Shown: positions 6,417 through 13,247, numbered from the stretch's first letter. The stretch is DNA of 14,057 bases from JBBSGC01 sp038254525 (GCA_038254525.1 JBBSGC010000045.1:1-14057); one strand, 5' to 3'. Program-made: numbers and translations. Notes: a model not told the origin generated them from the letters alone.

Positions 6417-7199
6417 TCAGCTGGCGCCCAGGTAGGCCAACTGCGCCCGCACCGACAGCTCCGCGGCCGGCCAGAGCACCGGGTCGACGTCGAAGTAGAC
6501 CCGCTCGACGACCTCACGCGGCGTCACCGCACCGGCGGCCAGCGCCTCCCGGACCTGCTCGAGCCGCTCTTTTCGGTGCGCCAGGTAGGCGTCGATGATG
6601 TTCAGGGCGTCGCCGACCACCGGCCCGTGTCCCGGCCACACCGAGCTCACCTGCGCCGAGGCGGCAAGTTCACGCAGCCGGTGCAACGACGACAGGTACG
6701 CGCCGAGGCGACCGTCCGGGTGCGCGACCACGGTGGTCCCCCGACCCAGCACGGTGTCACCGGTGAGCGCGGCCCGCTCGGCCGGGATGACGAACGACAG
6801 CGAGTCCGCGGTGTGCCCCGGCGTGCCGACCACATGCAGCTCCAGGCCGTCGACCGCGACGACGTCCCCGTCGACCAACCCCTCGGTGCCGAGCCGGTGC
6901 GCGGCGTCGAGCGCGCGTACGCCGGCACCGACCCGCTCGGCGAACGTCCGTGCTCCCTCGGCATGGTCGGCATGCCCGTGGGTGAGCAGCACCGCCCCGA
7001 CGGGTCCCGCGGTGTCGACGACCCGTTCCAGGTGGGCGAGGTCGAGCGGCCCCGGGTCGACGACGACGCAGCGGCGGGCGCCCGGCTCGCGCAGCACCCA
7101 GGTGTTCGTGCCGTCGAGAGTCATCGGGCCGGCGTTCGGCGCCAGCACGCACCGCGCGCGCTGCCCCACCACACCGCCCTGCCAGCCCCGGCCGGTCAC
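6417..7199 (-). CDS. Metallo-beta-lactamase-fold hydrolase
   Basis: 260 residues of the LACTB2-like branch of the MBL superfamily. Metal ligands visible: H74-x-H76-x-D78-H79 in THGHADHAEG, His129 in GTPGHT, Asp148 in LTGDTV and His191 in WPGHGP. Residues about 195-260 form the small C-terminal winged-helix domain typical of this branch. LACTB2-type proteins act on RNA or thioester/ester substrates; the substrate here is not deducible. The start is GTG at 7199, which overlaps the upstream Nudix stop as GTGA. It corresponds to Rv3677c, which also lies next to crp in M. tuberculosis. Not a beta-lactamase resistance gene on this evidence. Confidence 0.92.
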   Translation of the reverse strand: MTGRGWQGGVVGQRARCVLAPNAGPMTLDGTNTWVLREPGARRCVVVDPGPLDLAHLERVVDTAGPVGAVLLTHGHADHAEGARTFAERVGAGVRALDAAHRLGTEGLVDGDVVAVDGLELHVVGTPGHTADSLSFVIPAERAALTGDTVLGRGTTVVAHPDGRLGAYLSSLHRLRELAASAQVSSVWPGHGPVVGDALNIIDAYLAHRKERLEQVREALAAGAVTPREVVERVYFDVDPVLWPAAELSVRAQLAYLGAS

Positions 7200-8071
7200 A
7201 GCTCCACGCTCAACCAGCCCTGGTCGCCGACGATCCGCGCCGTCGGCTGCACCGGTCGGATCACCCGGTCCGCGGCAGCTACCAGCGCCTGCGCGGGGGA
7301 CTGGAAGCCGGCGATTTCGGACAGCACGACGTAGGTGGGCGGTAGCATCCGCAGCCGTCCGGTGTCGACCGCAGCGGTTGCGTCGACGGGCCGCATCCAG
7401 GTGACCAGGTCCGCCTCGCCGGACACGTCGCGAGTCCGCTGGCCGGCGGGCAGCGCGGCGACGAAGAAGCGGGCGTCGTAGCGCCGAGGCTCGAAGTCGG
7501 GCGTTATCCAGCGGGCCCACGGCGCGAGCAGGTCGGCTCGCAGCACCAGCCCCCGGCGATCGAGGAAGTCGCTGAACGCCAGCGAGCGGTCGACCAGTGC
7601 CCGCCGATCAGCCTCCCAGTCAGCGGCGCTGGTGTCGCCGACGACGCTGGCGGCGGTCGGACCGGCGAGCAGCACGCCGGCCTCCTCGTACGTCTCGCGC
7701 ACCGCGGCGCAGACCAGCGCGCGGGCGAGCAGCTCGGCACAGCCCAGGCGCGCCGCGAAGTCACCGGCCGACGGGCCAGCCCAGGCCACGACGCCGTCGG
7801 AGTCGCGAAGGTCAACACCGCCACCGGGAAAGGCGACCATCCCGCCCGCGAACGGCATGCCCGCGTGCCGACGCAGCAGGTACGCCTGCACGCCGCGACC
7901 GCTGACGCCGCCGGGACCGCTGGCGCCACCGGGACCGCCGGGACCGCCGGGATCGCTGCGCAGCAGCACGACTGTGGAGGCGTCGCGTGGAGTCACCGCG
8001 GCCCGCCCGCCCGCCGCGAACGCCCGCGCGTGCTCGACGAGCTCGGCGGGGAGCCGGCGGGTGGCATCCAT
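7196..8071 (-). CDS. Nudix hydrolase with long insert (NUDT19-like layout)
   Basis: 291 residues. FAGGMVAFPGGGVD (74-87) and CAAVRETYEEAGV (121-133) form a Nudix motif, but about 40 residues separate the FPGG loop from RETYEEAG, compared with about 14 in a normal Nudix box. Such an insert is known in NUDT19-type CoA diphosphatases; this assignment is by layout only. A Gly/Pro-rich segment (41-60) interrupts the first strands. The C-terminal part has WITPDFEPRRYDARFFVAALP, usual in this group. The start chosen is ATG at 8071; there is no Shine-Dalgarno sequence, but TAGAGT ends 8 nt upstream, suggesting a leaderless mRNA. It is cotranscribed with the MBL-fold gene through a GTGA overlap and divergent from the SDR gene. 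Confidence 0.88.
   Translation of the reverse strand: MDATRRLPAELVEHARAFAAGGRAAVTPRDASTVVLLRSDPGGPGGPGGASGPGGVSGRGVQAYLLRRHAGMPFAGGMVAFPGGGVDLRDSDGVVAWAGPSAGDFAARLGCAELLARALVCAAVRETYEEAGVLLAGPTAASVVGDTSAADWEADRRALVDRSLAFSDFLDRRGLVLRADLLAPWARWITPDFEPRRYDARFFVAALPAGQRTRDVSGEADLVTWMRPVDATAAVDTGRLRMLPPTYVVLSEIAGFQSPAQALVAAADRVIRPVQPTARIVGDQGWLSVEL
7892..7951 (-). repeat. Gly/Pro-rich repeat inside the Nudix gene
   Basis: Codons 41-60 of the Nudix gene read PGGPGGPGGASGPGGVSGRG, coded by a tandem 9-bp unit (GGGACCGCC at 7931-7939 and 7940-7948 on the plus strand) and variants. This low-complexity, slippage-prone tract probably forms a flexible surface loop between two beta strands. Its length may vary between strains. 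Confidence 0.6.
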
Positions 8072-8079
8072 GCGACGGG

Positions 8080-8085
8080 ACTCTA
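8080..8085 (-). promoter_or_regulatory. Putative -10 of the Nudix-MBL pair
   Basis: On the minus strand TAGAGT (TANNNT) ends 8 nt before the ATG at 8071. This spacing fits transcription starting at or beside the start codon. No -35 is recognised. Confidence 0.3.
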
Positions 8086-8141
8086 CGGGCGGCCGGCCAT
8101 CCGCCTTGACCCTCCGTTGTCGCCGGTGCGACGCTCGGGCG

Positions 8142-8924
8142 GTGCCGGCCGACGTCGCAGACCCGCCGGGCGCCGCTTCGGTGGCTCTGGTCACCGGAGC
8201 CGGCCGCGGCATCGGCCGCGAGGTGGCCGCGCGGCTCAGCGCCGAAGGGCTGCGCGTGGCGTTGACCGCCCGGAGCGCCGATGAGCTGGCCGCAACGGCG
8301 GCCGGGTGCGCCGGTGAGACCCTCGTGCTGCCCGCCGACCTCACCGAGCCGACCGCGCCCGACGAGCTGTTCGACGCGGTGGAGCGGCAGTGGGGTCGGG
8401 TGGACGTGCTGGTGGCCAACGCGGGCGCGGGGATGTCGGCCAAGGTCCACGACACCAGCGACGAGGACTGGCAGCGGATGCTCGACATCAACCTGACCGC
8501 GCCGTTCCGGTGCGTGCGCCGGGCGGTTCCGGGCATGGTCGAGGCTGGCTTCGGGCGCATCGTGGTCGTCGCCTCGGTGGCCGCCCAGGCGGGCGAGCCT
8601 TTTCTCGCTGCCTACTCCGCGAGCAAGCACGGCGTGCTCGGCCTGGTCCGTTCGGCCGCCACCGAGCTGGCCTCCCGGGGCGTCACGGTCAACGCGGTCT
8701 GCCCCGGCTACGTCGACACGCCGATGACCGACGCCGCCGTCGACGCGATCGCCGCGCGGACCGGTCGCAGCGCCGCCGCGGCCCGCGACCTGCTCGCCGC
8801 CAAGCAGCCGACCGGGCGCCTGGTGACGCCGCGCGAGGTCGCCGAGGCGGTCTGGTTCTGCGTGGTGAGCGGTTCGGTGAACGGCCAGGCGATCACCATC
8901 GACGGAGGAGCACACCAGTCGTGA
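8142..8924 (+). CDS. SDR-family NAD(P)-dependent oxidoreductase
   Basis: A classical short-chain dehydrogenase/reductase of 260 residues. TGAGRGIG (18-25) binds the cofactor; NAGAG begins at 93; the catalytic tetrad is Asn117, Ser145, Tyr158 and Lys162 (YSASK); PGYVDTPMT (188-196) follows the usual PG motif. It is related to FabG-like and 3-hydroxyacyl-CoA dehydrogenases. Beside an aryl-CoA ligase, a step oxidising a 3-hydroxyacyl-CoA in aromatic-acid breakdown is a reasonable inference. The start is GTG at 8142; it has no clear ribosome-binding site. A longer start at 8070 would overlap the divergent Nudix start and adds no conserved sequence. A TTGACC at 8106-8111 could be a -35 element. 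The stop overlaps the RidA-like start as GTGA, so the two are cotranslated. Confidence 0.93.
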   Translation: MPADVADPPGAASVALVTGAGRGIGREVAARLSAEGLRVALTARSADELAATAAGCAGETLVLPADLTEPTAPDELFDAVERQWGRVDVLVANAGAGMSAKVHDTSDEDWQRMLDINLTAPFRCVRRAVPGMVEAGFGRIVVVASVAAQAGEPFLAAYSASKHGVLGLVRSAATELASRGVTVNAVCPGYVDTPMTDAAVDAIAARTGRSAAAARDLLAAKQPTGRLVTPREVAEAVWFCVVSGSVNGQAITIDGGAHQS

Positions 8925-9313
8925 GCGTCGAACGGGTCAACCCCGGGGAGCTGATCAGACCTCACGGCTACAGCCATGCGGTCATCGCCCAGGGCCGTCT
9001 GGTGTGTCTTGCGGGGCAGACCGCCACCGGCGACACCGGCAGCATCGTCGCGGGAGGGATCGTCGAACAGTTCGAGCAGGCGCTGGCCAACCTGCTGATG
9101 GCGCTACGCGCCGCCGGAGGCGGACCGAACCAGCTGGCGAGCGTCACGGTCTACCTGGTCGACATCGACGACTACCGCGCCCACAGCAGCGAGATCGGAT
9201 CGGTGTGGCGGCGACTGGTGGGCACCGACTACCCGGCAATGGCCGCAGTTGGCGTCGCCCGGCTGTGGGACCCCGCTGCGCGCGTGGAGCTCCAGGGTTT
9301 CGCGGTCACCTGA
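8921..9313 (+). CDS. RidA-like (YjgF/YER057c/UK114) protein
   Basis: 130 residues with the Rid fold: GYSHAV near the start, LVCLAGQTATG, QALANLLMALRAAGG, VTVYLVDIDDY, and the C-terminal ARVELQGFAV strand. Archetypal RidA hydrolyses reactive enamine/imine intermediates and needs an arginine in the PAR motif (Arg105 in E. coli RidA); here that position is Met107 (YPAMAAVGVARL). So it probably belongs to a Rid subgroup without that activity. GTG at 8921 is preceded by GGAGGAG (8904-8910) and overlaps the SDR stop. Rid proteins are frequent in aminobenzoate-type aromatic clusters, which fits its neighbours. It is convergent with the PaaX-like gene, 15 nt apart. Confidence 0.9.
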   Translation: MSVERVNPGELIRPHGYSHAVIAQGRLVCLAGQTATGDTGSIVAGGIVEQFEQALANLLMALRAAGGGPNQLASVTVYLVDIDDYRAHSSEIGSVWRRLVGTDYPAMAAVGVARLWDPAARVELQGFAVT

Positions 9314-9328
9314 GCTCACCCGCCGCGC

Positions 9329-10177
9329 TCAGCTCAGCCCGCCGACCGCGCCGAGCACCTCGTCGACGTGGCGCTGCGCCGGTCCGGCCAGCCGCAGCCG
9401 CAGGCCGCCGAAGAGCGCACCGGCCCGACTTCCGTGCCAGTCGGCGGGCAGCACCTCGGCGGGCAAGCCGGGATCGAGGTACGGCAGCCGTCGCCAGACC
9501 GTCAGCGCGCGCACGTAGTCAGCGAAGGCCTCCGCGCCGGCAGTGCTGCGGCGACGTCGCCACCGGGCCAGCAGCGGCGCGTGGACCCCAAGGAACTCGT
9601 CGTAGGAGTCCTGCAGCTGCTGGAGGTCCCACCACTTCCGCACCTGATGACCGACGTCGCCGAACGCCCGGTAGTCGGCGTGGAAGAGGTCCACGTAGGA
9701 CGCCAGCGCCGCGCGCTTGAGGACGTCGCCGGTCTCGCTCTCCAGGTGTGCGGGAGCCACCCGGACGCCGGCCGCCACGGTGCCGAAACCCAGCCAGGTC
9801 AGCCGGGAGCGCAGCGCATGGCGCTGGCCGCGTTGCTCCTCGGGAACACTGAACACCGCCAGCAGCCAGCCGTCCTCGAGGCGGGCCCGTGGTCGGTCGA
9901 AGATCCGCCGGTCGCCCTCGTCGAGGATCTGGCGCGCCGACGGGGACAGCGTGTAGCCGGCCACGCCGGCCAGCTGCGCCGGCTCGAGGATGCCTCGCCG
10001 CTTGAGCCGCGAGATCGAGGAGCGCACAGCCGGCTCGTCGACCCCGAGCTCGGCCAGCAAGCGGACCAGGGTCGCTACGCCGAGCCAGCCACCGGCATCG
10101 CGCGCGTACAGGCCGTAGACGGTCACGATCAGCGCCCGAGGCGAGTCGCGGTATCGCGGTTCCTTGACTGCCGTCAT
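9329..10177 (-). CDS. PaaX-family transcriptional repressor
   Basis: 282 residues with PaaX layout: an N-terminal winged helix (about 10-75; SPRALIVTVYGLYAR, then VRSSISRLKRRGIL as recognition region), a central domain (about 95-180; WLLAVFSVPEE and RLTWLGFGTVAAGV), and a C-terminal domain (about 180-282; WDLQQL, YVRALTVWRRLPYLDPGLP, LPADWHG). E. coli PaaX represses phenylacetate genes and is released by phenylacetyl-CoA; by analogy this one may sense the CoA ester made by the neighbouring ligase. It starts at ATG 10177, 43 nt from the divergent ligase gene, with TAGTAT 9 nt before the ATG and no Shine-Dalgarno sequence. Local control of the ligase and perhaps of the SDR/RidA pair is inferred. 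Confidence 0.92.
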   Translation of the reverse strand: MTAVKEPRYRDSPRALIVTVYGLYARDAGGWLGVATLVRLLAELGVDEPAVRSSISRLKRRGILEPAQLAGVAGYTLSPSARQILDEGDRRIFDRPRARLEDGWLLAVFSVPEEQRGQRHALRSRLTWLGFGTVAAGVRVAPAHLESETGDVLKRAALASYVDLFHADYRAFGDVGHQVRKWWDLQQLQDSYDEFLGVHAPLLARWRRRRSTAGAEAFADYVRALTVWRRLPYLDPGLPAEVLPADWHGSRAGALFGGLRLRLAGPAQRHVDEVLGAVGGLS

Positions 10178-10185
10178 GACATGGG

Positions 10186-10192
10186 GATACTA
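10186..10192. promoter_or_regulatory. Overlapping divergent -10 boxes, paaX-like/ligase
   Basis: The 43-nt gap holds GATACTA. On the minus strand it reads TAGTAT (10192 to 10187), a good -10 box 9 nt before the regulator's ATG. On the plus strand GATACT (10186-10191) matches TATAAT at 4 of 6 positions, 29 nt before the ligase ATG. The two promoters would compete, and a repressor bound here would block both. Confidence 0.35.
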
Positions 10193-10220
10193 CGGGCAGC
10201 GTCAGTGATCGGAGGGCAGC

Positions 10221-11843
10221 ATGCGGCTCACCCCGTCGGCGCACGTGGACACGTTCTGCCGCGACTCCCTGCCGCCTCCCGACAGCTGGCCCGAGCTGCG
10301 CTTCGACCTGCCCGAGCTCCACTACCCCGACCGGCTCAACTGCGCGGTCGAGCTGCTCGACCGGACCATCGGGCGCCACGGTGGGGACCGGCCGTGTCTG
10401 CGCTCGCCCGACGGCCCGGTCTGGACCTACGACGACCTGCTGCGGGTCTCCGGGGCCGTTGCCGGTGTCCTCGTCGACGAGCTGGGCGTCGTCCCGGGCA
10501 ACCGGGTGCTGCTCCGCGGTCCCAACAACCCCTGGCTGGTCGCCTGCTGGTTCGCGGCGCTGAGGATCGGCGCCGTCGTGGTGACCACGATGCCGCTGTT
10601 GCGGTCGGGTGAGCTCAGCACGATCCACGAGATCGCCCGCATCGATCTCGCGCTGTGCGACGCCCGCTTCACCGACGACCTGTGCACGGCCCTGCCGCCG
10701 TCGGTGCCGGTCCTGGAGTACGGCGGTGACGGCGAGGACGATCTGACCCAGCGGGCGCGGCGGCGCGAACGGCAAGACCCCACCGGCCCGGCCGTGGAGA
10801 CCGCCGCCGACGACGTGGCACTGCTCGCGTTCACCTCGGGCACCACCGGGCGGCCGAAGGCCACCATGCACTTCCATCGTGACGTGCTGGCCAACGCGGA
10901 CACCTTCTCCCGTCACGTGCTGCGACCGGCCGCCGACGATGTCTTCACCGGCACTCCGCCGCTCGCGTTCACCTTCGGCCTCGGCGGCCTCGTGGTGTTC
11001 CCGCTGCGCGTCGGCGCGTCCACGCTGCTGCTGGAGAAGGCAACGCCCGACGAGCTCGCCGACGCGGTGGCCGGCCACCGGGCCACCATCTGCTTCACCG
11101 CGCCCACGGCCTACCGGGCAATGCTGCTGGCCGGACGGCTCGACCGGCTGGCGTCGCTTCGACGCTGCGTGTCCGCAGGTGAGCACCTGTCGGCCGCGAC
11201 CTGGCACGCGTTCCACGAGGCAACCGGGGTGCGGATCATCGACGGCATCGGCTCGACCGAGATGCTGCACATCTTCATCTCGGCCGCCGACGACGACATC
11301 CGGCCGGGCTCGACCGGCCGCCCGGTGCCCGGCTTCACCGCGACCATCGTCGACGCCGAGGGGGAACCCGCGCCGCCGGGCTCGATCGGGCGGCTGGCCG
11401 TCAAGGGTCCGACGGGCTGCCGCTATCTCGCCGGCGACCGGCAGTCCGCCTATGTGCAGAACGGGTGGAACATCACCGGCGACACCTTCGTCGAGGACGC
11501 CGACGGCTATTTCTGGTACCAGGCCCGCAGCGACGACATGATCGTCTCCGCCGGCTACAACATCGCCGGCCCAGAGGTGGAGGAGGCGCTGCTCGGACAC
11601 TCCGATGTCAGCGAGTGCGCCGTGGTCGGCGTCCCCGACGAGGCCCGGGGCCAGCTGACCAAGGCCGTGGTCGTGCTCCGCGATGGAGTGGTCGGCGACC
11701 CGGCGAAGGCCACGGAGCTCCAGGACTTCGTCAAGCAGCAGATCGCGCCGTACAAGTATCCGCGCGTGGTCGAGTTCGCCGACGCGCTGCCGCGCACCAG
11801 CACCGGCAAGCTGCAGCGCTTTCGCCTCCGGCAGCGGGGCTGA
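10221..11843 (+). CDS. Aryl-CoA ligase, 2-aminobenzoate/benzoate-CoA ligase type
   Basis: 540-residue member of the AMP-forming acyl/aryl-CoA synthetases. Motifs: LLAFTSGTTGRPKATMHFHR (201-220, P-loop), IGSTEMLHIF (343-352), TGDTF with Asp421, RSDDMIVSAGYNIAGPEVE (436-454) and PRTSTGK with Lys530. The N-terminal SAHVDTFCRDSLPP and YPDRLNCAVELLD are characteristic of bacterial 2-aminobenzoate-CoA ligases and their benzoate-CoA ligase relatives, which activate the carboxylate with ATP and CoA. ATG at 10221 follows GGAGGG (10211-10216). The exact acid cannot be read from sequence. With the PaaX-like, SDR and RidA-like genes it suggests an aerobic CoA-dependent aromatic route, but no ring hydroxylase or reductase lies in the window. 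It ends 231 nt before the next gene. Confidence 0.9.
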   Translation: MRLTPSAHVDTFCRDSLPPPDSWPELRFDLPELHYPDRLNCAVELLDRTIGRHGGDRPCLRSPDGPVWTYDDLLRVSGAVAGVLVDELGVVPGNRVLLRGPNNPWLVACWFAALRIGAVVVTTMPLLRSGELSTIHEIARIDLALCDARFTDDLCTALPPSVPVLEYGGDGEDDLTQRARRRERQDPTGPAVETAADDVALLAFTSGTTGRPKATMHFHRDVLANADTFSRHVLRPAADDVFTGTPPLAFTFGLGGLVVFPLRVGASTLLLEKATPDELADAVAGHRATICFTAPTAYRAMLLAGRLDRLASLRRCVSAGEHLSAATWHAFHEATGVRIIDGIGSTEMLHIFISAADDDIRPGSTGRPVPGFTATIVDAEGEPAPPGSIGRLAVKGPTGCRYLAGDRQSAYVQNGWNITGDTFVEDADGYFWYQARSDDMIVSAGYNIAGPEVEEALLGHSDVSECAVVGVPDEARGQLTKAVVVLRDGVVGDPAKATELQDFVKQQIAPYKYPRVVEFADALPRTSTGKLQRFRLRQRG

Positions 11844-11989
11844 CCGCGGCCGGTTTCATCTCGGAGCTGGTCGACGAGCACGAGCGGCAGAGCCGGTTCC
11901 GCGCGGTGCGTCGCGCCTGCGCCGCAATGGACGCGACCCTACGTCGGGCGAGACAGCGGAGTGGGATTCCGTGGCTGGTGACTGCCTTA

Positions 11990-12017
11990 TTGTGACCGTA
12001 TTCAGGATCCGAATGAT
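11990..12017 (+). promoter_or_regulatory. Possible promoter before the sigma-4 gene
   Basis: A locally A/T-richer stretch holds TTGTGA (11990-11995) and AATGAT (12012-12017), 16 nt apart, resembling -35 and -10 elements. It overlaps a short inverted repeat GGATC-N5-GATCC (12006-12020). The rest of the 11844-12074 gap shows no gene I can support and no clear terminator. Confidence 0.3.
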
Positions 12018-12074
12018 CCCTCCATCATGGTGGTCCCGCGGTGAGCGGACCGGGGGAGAGCGGAGACGACCAGC

Positions 12075-12383
12075 GTGATGCACGACGCCCTCCTGACCAT
12101 GAGTCACACGATCACCTCGTGCACCGTCCCCGACGCATCCGACCCTTGCACCACGAGCGTGATCGCCCGGACCCGCCTGGACCTGCTCGATGCCCTGGAC
12201 GAGCTCGAGCAGCGCCACCCCGCACTGGTGGAGTCCTTCGTCCTGCGAGACCTCGGTGAGCTGAGCTACGAGGAGATCGCCGAGGTCACCCGGACCCGGC
12301 TGGGCACGGTGAAGGACAGGATCCGTCGGGCGCGGAGGTTCGTGAAGCCGCGGCTGCGGCTGGACAGCGAGCGGCAGCCGTGA
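12075..12383 (+). CDS. Sigma factor region 4-only protein
   Basis: 102 residues. About 33-92 match region 4 of ECF-type sigma-70 factors: LDLLDALDELEQRHPALVES, then the helix-turn-helix LSYEEIAEVTRTRLGTVKDR (63-82) and basic IRRARR, which normally reads the -35 element. Region 2 (core binding, -10 melting) is absent: the N-terminal 30 residues are a short Thr/Ser/Cys-rich tail, and an in-frame TGA at 12042-12044 closes the frame above the start. GTG at 12075, directly followed by ATG at 12078, lies 9 nt after GGAG (12062-12065). Either it is a remnant of a sigma factor that lost its front part, or a stand-alone DNA-binding/co-sigma protein. The stop overlaps the next start as GTGA, so it is still coupled to its partner gene. 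Confidence 0.8.
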   Translation: MMHDALLTMSHTITSCTVPDASDPCTTSVIARTRLDLLDALDELEQRHPALVESFVLRDLGELSYEEIAEVTRTRLGTVKDRIRRARRFVKPRLRLDSERQP

Positions 12384-13147
12384 GGACGCGTGCCGCGGTG
12401 CTCGTGGTCGGCGCCGCTGCGGCGTTGGGCACGCTGGTGGGCGCCGTCGTCCTTCCCGACCGCGGGGTCGAAGCGGGCGGCAATCCGAGCAGGACCAGCA
12501 CGACGCCATCGGCCGCGTCGCCAATTGGATCCGTCTCGCCGAGTCCGAGCGCCTCGCCCACGCCGAGCGCTCTCGATCGAGGTCCGGTCCACAGCGCGAA
12601 CATGCTCACCACCACCGACTTCCGCGAGGTCGGTCTCACCGTCACCCCGCAACGCTCGGACGTCCGACTGGAGCTGGTGGTCTGCCACGAGAAGCAGACC
12701 TTGGACGACGTCGCCTCGAGCGGTCCGCCCCTCCAGCGGCTCTGGGAAGCGGGGAGCGTCGTCGCCACGGAGCAGGCGATCGCCAGCCGGGACGCGGCGG
12801 AGGCGACGCACGTCGCCCGGCGGGTTCTGCGCAAGCTCGAGGCCTGCCAGGAGGCGGTGGCGGGACACTGGGTCTACGGACCCACCCACACCGAACGGCT
12901 GGGCCCGGCGACCACGGCCAGCTGGCTCGGCACGGTCGACGGCGAGCTGAACACGACCGGCCGGGCCCCGAGAGGCGAGAAGATCTCTGGAGGGATAGCC
13001 GTGCTACGCCACGGCCTCCACGTCGCCGTGCTCTACATCAGCTGGTGCGCCAGCGCGGGCGACACTGCTGCATGCGTGATTGCCGGCGGTAACGCGTACG
13101 AGCAGCTCGCCGCACTGAGCCACGCCGCCGCGCTCCGGCTCGGCTGA
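12380..13147 (+). CDS. Membrane-anchored exported protein, unknown function
   Basis: 255 residues, starting at GTG 12380 within the GTGA overlap with the sigma-4 gene. Residues 5-25 are one hydrophobic span (AVLVVGAAAALGTLVGAVVL), a signal anchor or uncleaved signal. Residues 33-66 are a Ser/Pro/Thr-rich linker (SVSPSPSASPTPS). Residues 72-255 form a soluble, presumably extracytoplasmic domain with Cys102, Cys156, Cys223 and Cys232, plausibly two disulfides, and landmarks EACQ, YGPT (166-169) and GGIAVLRHG (204-212). The layout recalls extracellular sensor domains of the PknH type, but I cannot assign a family. Its position after a sigma-like gene would fit an anti-sigma or sensor partner; however, no cytoplasmic domain is present to hold a sigma factor. 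A related protein follows at 13266. Confidence 0.82.
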   Translation: MRTRAAVLVVGAAAALGTLVGAVVLPDRGVEAGGNPSRTSTTPSAASPIGSVSPSPSASPTPSALDRGPVHSANMLTTTDFREVGLTVTPQRSDVRLELVVCHEKQTLDDVASSGPPLQRLWEAGSVVATEQAIASRDAAEATHVARRVLRKLEACQEAVAGHWVYGPTHTERLGPATTASWLGTVDGELNTTGRAPRGEKISGGIAVLRHGLHVAVLYISWCASAGDTAACVIAGGNAYEQLAALSHAAALRLG

Positions 13148-13221
13148 CCTCCGTGCCGACGCGAAAGTCGCACCCAACCAAGTGACGGCCCAGCCCCTCT
13201 CTGATGGTGACAGCAACCGCA

Positions 13222-13247
13222 GTGCTCGCCGGCAACGCCGGCAGCAC
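13222..13247 (+). repeat. GC-rich hairpin between the two paralogues
   Basis: GTGCT-c-GCCGGC-AAC-GCCGGC-AGCAC folds into an 11-bp stem with one bulged C and a 3-nt loop. It ends 6 nt before AGGAGG (13254-13259) of the next gene. There is no T-run, so it is not a classical terminator. It could stabilise or attenuate the transcript, or set the translation level of the downstream gene. Confidence 0.45.

Noticed and set aside
6417..7199. Beta-lactamase (antibiotic resistance) reading of the MBL-fold gene
   Set aside because: No export signal, a C-terminal winged-helix domain and a conserved operon place point to a cytoplasmic LACTB2-like hydrolase.
9519..11600. Very long (693 codon) minus-strand open frame over the ligase and regulator
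   Set aside because: Opposite to a clearly conserved ligase; its composition is low-complexity Gly/Arg/Val and its end is an out-of-frame reading of the PaaX-like gene.
11465..11995. Plus-strand open frame whose end (FISELVDEHERQSRFRAVRRA...) runs past the ligase stop
   Set aside because: Most of it is a shadow of the ligase in another frame. The tail after 11843 has no own start with a ribosome-binding site and no recognised domain; a gene remnant cannot be excluded.
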